Origin: an uncultured Oscillospiraceae bacterium
GTDB taxonomy: Bacteria > Bacillota > Clostridia > Oscillospirales > Oscillospiraceae
DNA length: 27,596 nucleotides
Assembly: GCA_910588105.1 (NCBI GenBank)
Contig: CAJUQD010000034.1
Span: 1 to 27,596 of the forward strand
Direction: 5' to 3'
Below the pieces are notes generated by a model, which saw nothing but the letters and a program-made list of their open reading frames with translations, did no database searches and was not told the origin of the DNA. Shown piece by piece: positions 14,564-22,111 of the stretch. Both the position numbers and the translations under genes were made by a program. Each line of letters begins with the position of its first letter. Position 1 is the first letter of the stretch.

Positions 14564-15475
14564 ATGGACGATATCATATTGAGATTGGAGAATATATCCA
14601 AATCATATCGCAACAATGTAGCTCTAAGAAGCATGAGTGTATCTATACAACGTGGAGAAATCTACGGTGTGGTAGGAGAGAACGGGGCAGGAAAAAGTAC
14701 GCTAATACGAATTATTATGGGGCTGTGTAAACCGACAACTGGAACAATCGAACTGTTTGGCAATACTAATCCCAAAGCTGTGAATCAGCAACGTGCACGC
14801 ATCGGGTATATTCCAGATGTATGTGCTCTTTATCCCAATATGACTGCAGAAGAAAATCTTGAAATTCGATGCGTGGAGTGGGGAATATTAAAGAAAAATA
14901 TACAAGAAATTTTGAATTTAGTATGTCTAAGTGATGTAGGCAAAAAAGTGTCACAGTACTCCCTTGGAATGAAACAGCGCCTCTCGTTTGCTATTGCTTT
15001 ATTAGGTAACCCAGAATTTTTGGTGTTGGATGAACCTACAAATGGGCTTGATCCGATGGGGATTATCGAACTGCGTGAAATTTTAGTAAATCTAAACCGC
15101 AGAAAGCATACTACAATTCTGATATCTAGTCACATTCTAAACGAATTGCACCAAATGGCGACACAATATATGTTTATTAGTCATGGCAAGCTGATCGAAT
15201 GTATATCTTCAGAGAAACTCAGCAAGAAATGTAGCAGACATTTACTTCTTCAAGTAACGGATATAGAAAAAACGATTGTCTTATTGGAACAAGTGCTTCA
15301 CACTGAAAACTATGAATTATGCCCGAATAATTCAATCAGATTATATGCCTATATTGACCAACCTGATAAGGTGTCTTTATTACTAAATCAAAATGGAGTG
15401 GGCATAAAGCAGCTTTCAAGTGAAGGCGATGATCTTGAAACTTATTATATGAGATTGATACGGTCTGAGGTATAG
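14564..15475 (+). CDS. ABC transporter ATPase (BcrA/lantibiotic-immunity type)
   Basis: 303 residues from the ATG at 14564, chosen because AAGGAG (14547-14552) precedes it and MDDIILRLENISKSY is a normal ABC start; an upstream in-frame ATG at 14501 lacks this signal. Walker A is GENGAGKST (38-46), the signature is YSLGMKQRL, and Walker B is FLVLDEPTNGLD. The last about 85 residues form the extra C-terminal domain common in bacitracin/lantibiotic efflux ATPases. It pairs with the two permeases directly downstream. The likely role is export of, or immunity to, the peptide made by this locus. Codon use is AT-rich, unlike the upstream operon. Confidence 0.85.
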   Translation: MDDIILRLENISKSYRNNVALRSMSVSIQRGEIYGVVGENGAGKSTLIRIIMGLCKPTTGTIELFGNTNPKAVNQQRARIGYIPDVCALYPNMTAEENLEIRCVEWGILKKNIQEILNLVCLSDVGKKVSQYSLGMKQRLSFAIALLGNPEFLVLDEPTNGLDPMGIIELREILVNLNRRKHTTILISSHILNELHQMATQYMFISHGKLIECISSEKLSKKCSRHLLLQVTDIEKTIVLLEQVLHTENYELCPNNSIRLYAYIDQPDKVSLLLNQNGVGIKQLSSEGDDLETYYMRLIRSEV

Positions 15476-15477
15476 GT

Positions 15478-16308
15478 ATGAGGTTACTAATTTGTGAGGT
15501 AAAAAAACTCCGTCATTCATTTGCAATGGCACTAATGATAATAGTGACAATCAGTCTCACACTTTTACTGATACTTTCTGGCACAAATGTCCAGTTATAT
15601 ATGGTGGCAGGACCAGGCTTGGATAGTGCTTTACCTGAAAAAGTAGGAGGTACAATAGGTTTTATTTCAAATGCTATTGATTCAGCACGTGTTGGCGATT
15701 CTGTACTTAGAACAGTTTTTTCTTACACCGTTTTTTGGATACCCATAAGCATCTTCTTTTCTGTTTCATTTTACTCAATGGACTTTCGTACACATAGTAT
15801 TCAGGTGTCCAAAGCACATGGAATTCCAATTGTTAAAATAATATTAGCAAAATCAATATCTCTTATTTCTATACAGAGCCTTTTATATTGTCTTTATTGC
15901 ATATGCACGGTATATGTAAAAGCAATCCAATTTGGAGTTGACTGGCAAACACTTAATTTCAATTTGTTCTTCTCTGTTGTTGTTACAAACCTGCTGCTGA
16001 TGGGGGTGCTTTCATCGGAAGCAATCTTACTATTCACGCTATTTCAAAATTCATTTTTTTGCGTCATAGCTCTGTTTGTTTATCACGCCTGTGTACTTTG
16101 TCTCTATCCTAATAGCTTCGCTAGGTTTCCTGAAACACTTGGTGTAGGACGATTGTTTTATCAATCCAGTCCAGTTTATTACTTGATGAATAGCTGCTCG
16201 CTGTCTTTTGAATATGTTTCATTGGCCACAAGTCTTTGCTATGGAAGTATTATGATGTTTATTCTTATTACAAGTGCTATTTTGATTGCTAAATATTTTA
16301 AGGAGTAA
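15478..16308 (+). CDS. ABC-2 type permease, first subunit
   Basis: 276 residues starting two bases after the ATPase stop. Six hydrophobic segments are visible near residues 12-35, 80-102, 122-147, 160-190, 195-212 and 245-273, with a large loop between the first and second, the layout of ABC-2/MutG-like permeases. It has few charged residues inside segments and no extra domain. It would form the membrane channel with the following permease, driven by the upstream ATPase. The substrate is inferred from context to be the local peptide. Confidence 0.8.
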   Translation: MRLLICEVKKLRHSFAMALMIIVTISLTLLLILSGTNVQLYMVAGPGLDSALPEKVGGTIGFISNAIDSARVGDSVLRTVFSYTVFWIPISIFFSVSFYSMDFRTHSIQVSKAHGIPIVKIILAKSISLISIQSLLYCLYCICTVYVKAIQFGVDWQTLNFNLFFSVVVTNLLLMGVLSSEAILLFTLFQNSFFCVIALFVYHACVLCLYPNSFARFPETLGVGRLFYQSSPVYYLMNSCSLSFEYVSLATSLCYGSIMMFILITSAILIAKYFKE

Positions 16309-16314
16309 ATAGAA

Positions 16315-17118
16315 ATGGGAAACCTTATTCGAGCAGATTTTTTAAAAGCAAGGTACACTCATATATATCACTCAATTGCTGTTTACTTTGTCCTTATTTC
16401 TGTCTTATATATAGTCTTTACGGACACCTGGATTTTTGCCCCAACCGAAAGTGGTGCCGTTGGATTTTTTCACAATATTATGGGACAAGAACAAGAATAC
16501 TATCGAATTGGATATACCGGGGCAGACATTTCAGCGTGTGCTTCCGTCGCACATACCATTTTTTTCTCCGTTTATTGCATTATAGTAGTGTACATATTAT
16601 TTGGAAAAGAAATGGAAGGTCACTTTATAGATGTAAGCTTTGCACATGGAGTAGAAAAGAGAAATCTTTTTTTCTCAAAACTATTACTGAGCACAGTAGT
16701 TCTGCAAGGAAGTTATATTGCCATTAGTTTTTTTGAGGGGCTGATCCATGTCCTTCGCAATAGACCTGAAAATCTATGGGTGTGGTTTGTACTGTCAGCA
16801 GGAAAAATATTATTGAGTTGTTTAGTCCTTGAGAGCTTTATATGTTTTTGCATGATGCTTTCCACATGGATTGGCAATCAAACTATTGTAGCAGCCGTTG
16901 AATTCCTATTTATTTTCGTGGGCCTTGTTGTAGAATTGGCAAATGTGCATTCTCAAAGTCCCATTTTAATGCTTCATTGCATATATTTTTGGATCAGAGT
17001 TTGTGGACTTTGTAATATGACAGAGCTTGTTTTTCCAACCATAATATATTCTGTGCTTTCCTGCTTTATGTTTAGCATTGTCGCATATCGAGGTGTTCTG
17101 CGAGAAAACCAAAAATGA
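16315..17118 (+). CDS. ABC-2 type permease, second subunit
   Basis: 267 residues, with AAGGAG (16300-16305) nine bases before ATG. Six membrane segments can be seen near 14-40, 75-98, 117-145, 152-182, 187-208 and 237-260, in the same layout as the first permease, with which it shares a general pattern (KAHG/AHGVEKRN-like loop before segment three). Paired permeases with one ATPase are typical of lantibiotic self-immunity transporters. It is the last gene before the Cys-rich peptide, 60 bases away. Confidence 0.8.
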   Translation: MGNLIRADFLKARYTHIYHSIAVYFVLISVLYIVFTDTWIFAPTESGAVGFFHNIMGQEQEYYRIGYTGADISACASVAHTIFFSVYCIIVVYILFGKEMEGHFIDVSFAHGVEKRNLFFSKLLLSTVVLQGSYIAISFFEGLIHVLRNRPENLWVWFVLSAGKILLSCLVLESFICFCMMLSTWIGNQTIVAAVEFLFIFVGLVVELANVHSQSPILMLHCIYFWIRVCGLCNMTELVFPTIIYSVLSCFMFSIVAYRGVLRENQK

Positions 17119-17149
17119 TATACATACCTTACAAAAAGGTTTTGTATAT
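17118..17149 (+). other. Nested hairpin before the peptide gene
   Basis: ATATAC (17118-17123) pairs with GTATAT (17144-17149), and ACCTT (17126-17130) pairs with AAGGT (17136-17140). It overlaps the end of the permease gene and precedes the peptide ribosome binding site by about 13 bases. It may be an operator or an mRNA processing/stability stem. Confidence 0.4.
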
Positions 17150-17178
17150 AGACCAAATTAGAATGGAGGTGAAACTAT

Positions 17179-17298
17179 ATGGAGTGGATTAACAATCCTA
17201 ATGAGGGCATTTCCACCCTGTGCAACAATTGTTTCTTCTATGCACACGGTCTTTGCCCGGAGAAGTGCCCCTCGCAGGCCTGCACTATTCGGTTCTAA
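17179..17298 (+). CDS. Cys-rich 39-residue peptide, putative RiPP precursor
   Basis: A very strong ribosome binding site (GGAGGTGA, 17165-17172) lies six bases before ATG. The leader-like part is MEWINNPNEGISTL. The core-like part carries five cysteines at 15, 18, 26, 30 and 35 (spacing 2, 7, 3, 4) and ends in CTIRF. It lies immediately upstream of a radical SAM/SPASM maturase and is followed by its own terminator, the usual layout for a ribosomally made, thioether-crosslinked peptide. It does not look like SCIFF, subtilosin, ruminococcin C or another family I recognise. The leader is short (about 14 residues) and has no GG cleavage site. Crosslinking is inferred from context, not shown. Confidence 0.75.
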   Translation: MEWINNPNEGISTLCNNCFFYAHGLCPEKCPSQACTIRF

Positions 17299-17312
17299 GT
17301 AGGAGCTAAGGG

Positions 17313-17353
17313 AGTCCCCACAGGAGGATTATCCTCTTAGTGGGGACTTTCTT
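17313..17353 (+). terminator. Terminator/attenuator after the peptide gene
   Basis: AGTCCCCAC (17313-17321) pairs perfectly with GTGGGGACT (17340-17348); inside, GAGGA pairs with TCCTC (17324-17336). TTTCTT follows. A partial stop here would give much more peptide mRNA than maturase mRNA, as usual for RiPP precursors. Confidence 0.75.
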
Positions 17354-17366
17354 AACAATGTGTTAA
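17352..17366. repeat. Palindrome between peptide and maturase
   Basis: TTAACA-ATG-TGTTAA, perfect arms. Could be an operator controlling a weak internal start of maturase transcription; no clear promoter is seen with it. Confidence 0.35.
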
Positions 17367-17420
17367 AATTCCATAGTAACTACTCTCATTCAACTAAGAA
17401 TAACTATACAGGAGGATAAC

Positions 17421-18692
17421 ATGAAACTCTCAAAATATAATGTTCTTAAAAGGACAGATTCAGGAATCCTGATCATGAATACACGCTCTGGAGGAATTTT
17501 GTCTTTGAATTCTTTTTACAGCGCCGAATTTGAAAAGATGCAAGCAGAGGATTGTTATAAAACAGGTGAATTGGTTGAAGAACTCAAAAAGGGAGGAATG
17601 CTGGTTGACGATGATCGTGATGAATATCAAGAAATAATGACCCAAAGCATTCTTGAAAGATTTTCGAATACTTCTCTCAGTTTAACAATCGCTCCCACAA
17701 TGGCGTGCAATTTTTGCTGCCCCTATTGCTATGAAAAAGGTCAAAAATTTACGACAATGACAGAAGAAACAATTAACAGCTTAGTAAAGTTCATCGAAAA
17801 TAATTTCCCGCACATTTCAGATCTATTTATTGGATGGTATGGAGGAGAGCCCCTTTTAGCGATTGAACAGATTCAAGAAATCACTGATAGATTGAAAAAA
17901 GCAATCCCTTCAAATTGTTTATATCATGCTTCTATTGTAACAAACGGTTACTTTTTAACGCCTCAGATTTCTAATATATTAAAAAAATGTGATGTTTCAT
18001 CGGCACAGATTACATTAGATGGGTCAAAAAAGGATCACGATTCGAGAAGAGTTCCCCAAGATGGAAGCCCAACATACGAAAGAATTCTGCAAAATGTAAA
18101 AGAATCCTCAGACATTATTGATATTTCCATTCGAATTAATGTTGACAAGTCTAATATATTAGCAGCCAATGAATTGCTTTTATATCTTGAAAAAAACGGC
18201 CTAAAAAATAAAGTTCATTTTTATCTTGCCCCAGTGGATGATATCAACAATGTATGCGCAAATAGTAATATGTGCTTTACAATTCAAGAATTTTCCGAAG
18301 AAGAAATTGCTTTTTATGAAAGTGCAATTTCATTTGGTTTTAAGCCAGCAATTCATGGTGGTATAAGTTTGGGAATCTGTGGAGCAGTCGAAGCAAACTC
18401 ATATGTAATTGATCCTTTAGGTGATTTGTATAAATGTTGGGATGACATAGGACGTGTTGAGCGGAAAGTAGGAACAATTTTTAATCCACCGATGCTTACG
18501 CATAATATGATGCACTGGCTTAACTATTTTCCAAATAGCATTGAGTGTAAAGAATGTTTCGCTTTTCCAATGTGTATGGGAGGGTGTCCAAATGTTGCAC
18601 TTCATAGTTCCCAGAAAAAATGCGCATCAATGAGGTATAATGCTGAAAAGAAGCTTGTTTTAGCGCAAAGGATGAAGAATATGGGGAACTAA
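17421..18692 (+). CDS. Radical SAM/SPASM peptide maturase
   Basis: 423 residues, with AGGAGGA a few bases before ATG. The first about 80 residues (MKLSKYNVLKRTDSG, then a small beta/helix unit) look like the PqqD-like recognition domain that binds leader peptides. The SAM-cluster motif is C96-x3-C100-x2-C103 (CNFCCPYC), followed by the GGEP motif (WYGGEPL). The C-terminal SPASM region has C320, C339, C376, C379, C385, C389 and C401, enough for two auxiliary iron-sulfur clusters. Enzymes of this build join Cys sulfur to backbone or side-chain carbons (sactipeptides, ranthipeptides). The substrate is most likely the 39-residue Cys-rich peptide 122 bases upstream. The exact subfamily is not recognised. 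Confidence 0.85.
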   Translation: MKLSKYNVLKRTDSGILIMNTRSGGILSLNSFYSAEFEKMQAEDCYKTGELVEELKKGGMLVDDDRDEYQEIMTQSILERFSNTSLSLTIAPTMACNFCCPYCYEKGQKFTTMTEETINSLVKFIENNFPHISDLFIGWYGGEPLLAIEQIQEITDRLKKAIPSNCLYHASIVTNGYFLTPQISNILKKCDVSSAQITLDGSKKDHDSRRVPQDGSPTYERILQNVKESSDIIDISIRINVDKSNILAANELLLYLEKNGLKNKVHFYLAPVDDINNVCANSNMCFTIQEFSEEEIAFYESAISFGFKPAIHGGISLGICGAVEANSYVIDPLGDLYKCWDDIGRVERKVGTIFNPPMLTHNMMHWLNYFPNSIECKECFAFPMCMGGCPNVALHSSQKKCASMRYNAEKKLVLAQRMKNMGN

Positions 18693-18694
18693 TC

Positions 18695-20320
18695 ATGAGT
18701 ATATATAAATTTTGCTTAAAATGTATAACATCAACGTCCCAATTTTATTGGTATATTGGAATAAGAATTATTAGTGGTATTTCATCAGTTGCCGTACCCT
18801 TTGTGATGGGGCGCATAATCAATCTTTTTACAGATAACAAGCTCAATATTGAATCATTAATGACTTTGTGTGGTGTAATGATATTTATGGGCGCGATAAA
18901 AACAATTGCAGAGTATTTTGGAACTTTGCAGTATGCAAAATTGCAAGCAAACATAGCATATAAACTAAATGCAGAAACTCTTTTCCGCGTTCAAAAAATG
19001 CCTCTAAGCTTTTTCCGTCAATTCGACTCGGCATACTATAATCAGCAGATTAACCATGATTCAAACGACTTGGTTATTTTTATAATTGATTCAACAACTA
19101 ACGTGATAGCAAATGGGTTAACAGTACTGCTGATATTCGTCATTATCCTAAAAATAAACTTTCATTTATTTATCCTTTGTGTAACATTAACTGTCCTATA
19201 TGCAATTCTTTATTGGGGATTTAAAAAACATTTATATAGCAAAGGGTTTTCTTATCAGGAAAAAAGTGCATATTTCTTTTCTGCCTTATTCGATCAGCTT
19301 GATAAGGTGGAATTGATAAAGAAACATACTCTTTTCTCAAAATTTGCGCAAAAACTTGAACGGGCCTTTGAAAGTGTCTTTTGCGCCCTTTACGAAAACC
19401 AAAAAATAATTGCTAATTTTACGTTGAGCACTAGCATTATATCACTTTTATCGCAAGGTATTCTCTTTATAGTTGGAGCCTATGAAATTGCTCGTGGATA
19501 CCTTATTCCAGGTTATCTGATCTCCATTGTGACCTATTATTCCACGTTAACTACCACAGCAAAATACTTTTTAGATTGGGGAAAATCGTACCAAGATGCG
19601 CGTGTATGTCAAGATAGATTGGATGCTATTTGGAGTAAGCCTCCAGAAAATAACGGATTGGAAAGAGTTCGCTCTATAAATTCTCTTTGTTGTAGCAATA
19701 TAACTTTTGGATATGATAATGAAAAAAATGAGGTGCTGAATGATTTCTCTGCATTGTTTGCTGCTGGATATATTTATGCAATAACAGGGCAAAATGGTTG
19801 CGGTAAAAGTACTGTTGTTAAGCTATTGCTGGGGTTATATCCTACTGACTATAGTGGTACAATTCAGTATAATGGAATAAACCTGCAAGATATTGATCTA
19901 TACGATTTAAGGGCACATAGTGTTGGTATCACTGAACAAGAACCAACTATTATTGAAGATAGCATTATCAATAATTTGACATTGCTATGTGACGATCCTG
20001 ATATGTCTCTGCTTGATTTTTACATTGATGCGCTAGGCCTTCGTGATTTTATAAAACAACTACCAGATGGATTAGAAACTAAACTTACAGAGCAAAACCA
20101 AAATCTTTCGGGTGGCGAAAAGCAAAAAATAGCAATAATAAGGCTATTGTTAAAAAACCCTGATGTTTTGATCTTTGATGAACCAACTTCGGCTCTTGAT
20201 TCAGCCAGTAAAACTCAGTTTATTGACATTTTGATGGGAATTAAGCATAACCACATCATTATTCTTATTACGCACGATCAGTCTATTGCAGATGTCTGCG
20301 ATTACGTGATTCCATTGTGA
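18695..20320 (+). CDS. ABC exporter (fused membrane and ATPase domains), no peptidase
   Basis: 541 residues, starting two bases after the maturase stop. Residues about 1-300 form the six-helix exporter domain; residues about 330-541 form the ATPase with Walker A GQNGCGKST (365-373), signature LSGGEKQ (471-477) and Walker B VLIFDEPTSALD. There is no N-terminal C39 peptidase, so leader removal, if it occurs, needs a protease outside the window. It probably exports the modified peptide, in addition to the three-gene immunity-type transporter upstream. It is the last AT-rich cargo gene; translation appears coupled to the maturase. Confidence 0.85.
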   Translation: MSIYKFCLKCITSTSQFYWYIGIRIISGISSVAVPFVMGRIINLFTDNKLNIESLMTLCGVMIFMGAIKTIAEYFGTLQYAKLQANIAYKLNAETLFRVQKMPLSFFRQFDSAYYNQQINHDSNDLVIFIIDSTTNVIANGLTVLLIFVIILKINFHLFILCVTLTVLYAILYWGFKKHLYSKGFSYQEKSAYFFSALFDQLDKVELIKKHTLFSKFAQKLERAFESVFCALYENQKIIANFTLSTSIISLLSQGILFIVGAYEIARGYLIPGYLISIVTYYSTLTTTAKYFLDWGKSYQDARVCQDRLDAIWSKPPENNGLERVRSINSLCCSNITFGYDNEKNEVLNDFSALFAAGYIYAITGQNGCGKSTVVKLLLGLYPTDYSGTIQYNGINLQDIDLYDLRAHSVGITEQEPTIIEDSIINNLTLLCDDPDMSLLDFYIDALGLRDFIKQLPDGLETKLTEQNQNLSGGEKQKIAIIRLLLKNPDVLIFDEPTSALDSASKTQFIDILMGIKHNHIIILITHDQSIADVCDYVIPL

Positions 20321-20394
20321 AGTGATAAGAAGCCTGGTACAACTTTTTCTTTGTGATATATAAAGGTTCGATACATAGGGCAAATGGGGGAAAA

Positions 20395-21072
20395 ATGGAG
20401 AAAAATTTGATGCTAGTTTCCGAGATATCAACACATATTACGGGAGTATATAACATCCTACGTTGCTCCAACATAGATGTGGTGCACACAGAAAATGAAT
20501 ACGATGCAAAGGCGGGGCTGGCAGCGCACAGTCCCGCCTTTATTCTGCTTGATTTTTACATTAAAGGAGTAAAATCCCTATTACAGGAAATTGCTTTTGG
20601 GAAATGGCTTCCCCAACCATATGTTATGGTGGCAGCTGAATATACCAATGGAAATGATCGCGCAGATATGCTCCGGCTTGGTGCGGATATCTGCATAGAT
20701 TGGCCTATCAATGCGGAGGAGGTACTGGCTGTAATCCATGCCGTGAGACGTCGGAATAGACGTTTGCCCGATATAGAATATAAAGAATTGTCCATCAACA
20801 CTACCAGCCGTACAGTGACTATGCGTGGAGAGCCGATTGTGCTCACCCGCAAAGAATATGAGGTGCTTCTCCTTCTGCTAAACCATGTCGGCATTGTTTT
20901 GACAAAGGAAGAGATTTACCGAGCCGTGTGGAAAAGCGGCTATGATCCTAATTCGACAAACGTGGTCGACCAAATATCTTCACTTCGATTTAAGTTGGGT
21001 CTTAACCGTAAGGACACCACCTATATTCAGACAATAATCGGAGTTGGATATCGGTTTGGCAAGCCAGCATGA
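20395..21072 (+). CDS. Orphan OmpR/PhoB-type response regulator with degenerate receiver
   Basis: 225 residues from ATG 20395 (GGGGGA just upstream; GTG 20353 would add 14 residues). The receiver keeps D53 (ILLDFYIKG) but the acidic pair is replaced by S9-E10, and the usual conserved lysine position reads DWPIN. The C-terminal winged helix is intact (LTRKEYEVLLLLL, TKEEIYRAVWK, NVVDQISSLRFKL, TIIGVGYRFG). No histidine kinase is present in the window. Regulation is therefore probably not by ordinary phosphorylation. GC content is higher than in the peptide cargo, so it may belong to the element backbone. Targets may be the 10- or 11-bp repeats described downstream. Confidence 0.8.
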   Translation: MEKNLMLVSEISTHITGVYNILRCSNIDVVHTENEYDAKAGLAAHSPAFILLDFYIKGVKSLLQEIAFGKWLPQPYVMVAAEYTNGNDRADMLRLGADICIDWPINAEEVLAVIHAVRRRNRRLPDIEYKELSINTTSRTVTMRGEPIVLTRKEYEVLLLLLNHVGIVLTKEEIYRAVWKSGYDPNSTNVVDQISSLRFKLGLNRKDTTYIQTIIGVGYRFGKPA

Positions 21073-21104
21073 CATTTTCGCACGAGTATTTTTTGTAGTT
21101 TTTG

Positions 21105-21136
21105 TCGAACTGTGTCGAACGAATCCGAACCGATTC
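21105..21136. promoter_or_regulatory. Three TCGAAC-type direct repeats at 10-bp spacing
   Basis: TCGAAC at 21105-21110 and 21115-21120 and CCGAAC at 21125-21130, exactly one helical turn apart. The last overlaps GAATC/GATTC arms (21121-21136). The arrangement is typical of sites for OmpR-family dimers. It lies 32 bp after the response regulator stop and upstream of the leader ORF and sigma-like gene. Confidence 0.5.
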
Positions 21137-21233
21137 CAGATCATGTTCAAAATTTGTTTCTAATTTAGTGGTAATATATTCCACTGAGGTCTTCAAACAG
21201 ATTTGCCAGTTCTGGCGTAGAGGAGGGGTGCCC

Positions 21234-21290
21234 ATGAAAACCATAGCCTGCTATTTCCTGAGCATAGGCCGTTCTCCGCCGGCTGTGTAA
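21234..21290 (+). CDS. 18-codon leader-like ORF
   Basis: ATG preceded by GAGGAGGGG six bases upstream, one of the best ribosome binding sites here. It encodes MKTIACYFLSIGRSPPAV and stops 112 bases before the sigma-like gene. The double proline near the end could slow ribosomes. Either a regulatory leader peptide or a small protein; function unknown. Confidence 0.45.
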   Translation: MKTIACYFLSIGRSPPAV

Positions 21291-21402
21291 ATCATTCTGC
21301 TTATGCACGTGAATTGAATATTGGCCATGTGTTGACTGCGGCGGGATGAGCTTAACAGCCGTTGGCAGTCTATCGAAACTGTCAAGAGAAGGGTTTGTAA
21401 AA

Positions 21403-21903
21403 ATGACTGTCGATACCAAAACATATGTCGTTGGCCTACTGGAGTCGTATCAAAAGCGTTCAAAGCAAATTGACCTTTTGCACTACGAACTGTCCCATCA
21501 GACCGACATATCTGAAAACGAAATGATCAGTGCCTTGGCCCTGTCCCATGGGGAGGGCGGGGGCGGAACCGTCGGGCACATTTCAGACAAGACGCTCTAC
21601 ATTGCCCTTAACTATCAAGAGCAGATACAGAAAGCCAGCGGCGCGTCTAAAAGCGAAATCGCCGACCAACTGATGGAGCTCGAAAACATCCAAAGGCGGC
21701 TAGTATACTATGTTTCGCTATTGGACAAGCGGCAGGCGGAATTGCTTGAACTCCTCTATTTTGAGGGTTATTCGCAAGAGGAATGCGCTGCAAAGCTGGG
21801 GATTGCCACGCGCACGGTGCGCCGGATCAGGGAGGACGCACTCGATGGCTTGACGGAGCTATACAGCTTTGCCGAAGGGTTTGCGGCCAGGGAGCTGTCC
21901 TGA
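21403..21903 (+). CDS. Sigma-70 region 4-like / phage-type transcription regulator
   Basis: 166 residues from ATG 21403, with AGAGAAGGG nine bases upstream. The C-terminal part (about 110-155) is a sigma-70 region 4-like helix-turn-helix: LDKRQAELLELLYFEGYS, then EECAAKLGIATRTVRRIRED. The N-terminal about 100 residues are helical and carry no sigma region 2, so it is not a full sigma factor. Similar short proteins in phages and Firmicutes elements act as late-gene or transfer regulators. It precedes a promoter with repeats and the recombinase operon, so control of excision is a reasonable but unproven role. Confidence 0.75.
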   Translation: MTVDTKTYVVGLLESYQKRSKQIDLLHYELSHQTDISENEMISALALSHGEGGGGTVGHISDKTLYIALNYQEQIQKASGASKSEIADQLMELENIQRRLVYYVSLLDKRQAELLELLYFEGYSQEECAAKLGIATRTVRRIREDALDGLTELYSFAEGFAARELS

Positions 21904-21928
21904 CGCTGGCCAGTAAATTTCCTCCAAA

Positions 21929-21986
21929 TGTCCGCAAATTGTCCGCAGCATGGTACTTGAAATGTCCAATTATTTTGTGCTATGAT
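21929..21986 (+). promoter_or_regulatory. Promoter with upstream 11-bp-spaced direct repeats
   Basis: TGTCCGCA occurs at 21929-21936 and 21940-21947 (11-bp period), with TGTCCAAT at 21963. TTGAAA (21957-21962), 18 bp and TATGAT (21981-21986) form the promoter. The repeats end nine bases before the -35, a normal activator position. Confidence 0.6.
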
Positions 21987-21995
21987 TAAGCTGTC

Positions 21996-22044
21996 AAAAA
22001 AAGAGGTGCTCACCGGGACACGTCCCCGGTGGGCATCTCTTTTT
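21996..22044 (+). terminator. Strong terminator right after a promoter
   Basis: A 17-bp stem (22001-22017 with 22025-22041, two G-U pairs) flanked by an A-run and a T-run. RNA started at the 21986 promoter would meet it almost at once, giving a roughly 50-nt RNA unless it is read through. Also able to end transcripts of the sigma-like gene and, in reverse, from the right. Confidence 0.75.
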
Positions 22045-22048
22045 CAGC

Positions 22049-22074
22049 GGCGGGCATAGCCTGGCCGCCTTTTT
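22049..22074 (+). terminator. Second tandem terminator
   Basis: GGCGG (22049-22053) pairs with CCGCC (22065-22069), followed by TTTTT. It lies five bases after the first terminator, so together they strongly insulate or attenuate the downstream gene. Confidence 0.6.
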
Positions 22075-22111
22075 CATATCTTCCTACCAGCAGTTAAAGG
22101 AGGTCGGCATT

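Noticed and set aside
17179..17298. Peptide as a SCIFF or ruminococcin C-type precursor
   Set aside because: Cysteine number and spacing and the leader length do not fit these families.
18695..20320. Exporter as a peptidase-containing (C39) bacteriocin transporter
   Set aside because: The protein starts directly with the membrane domain; no Cys-His peptidase segment is present.
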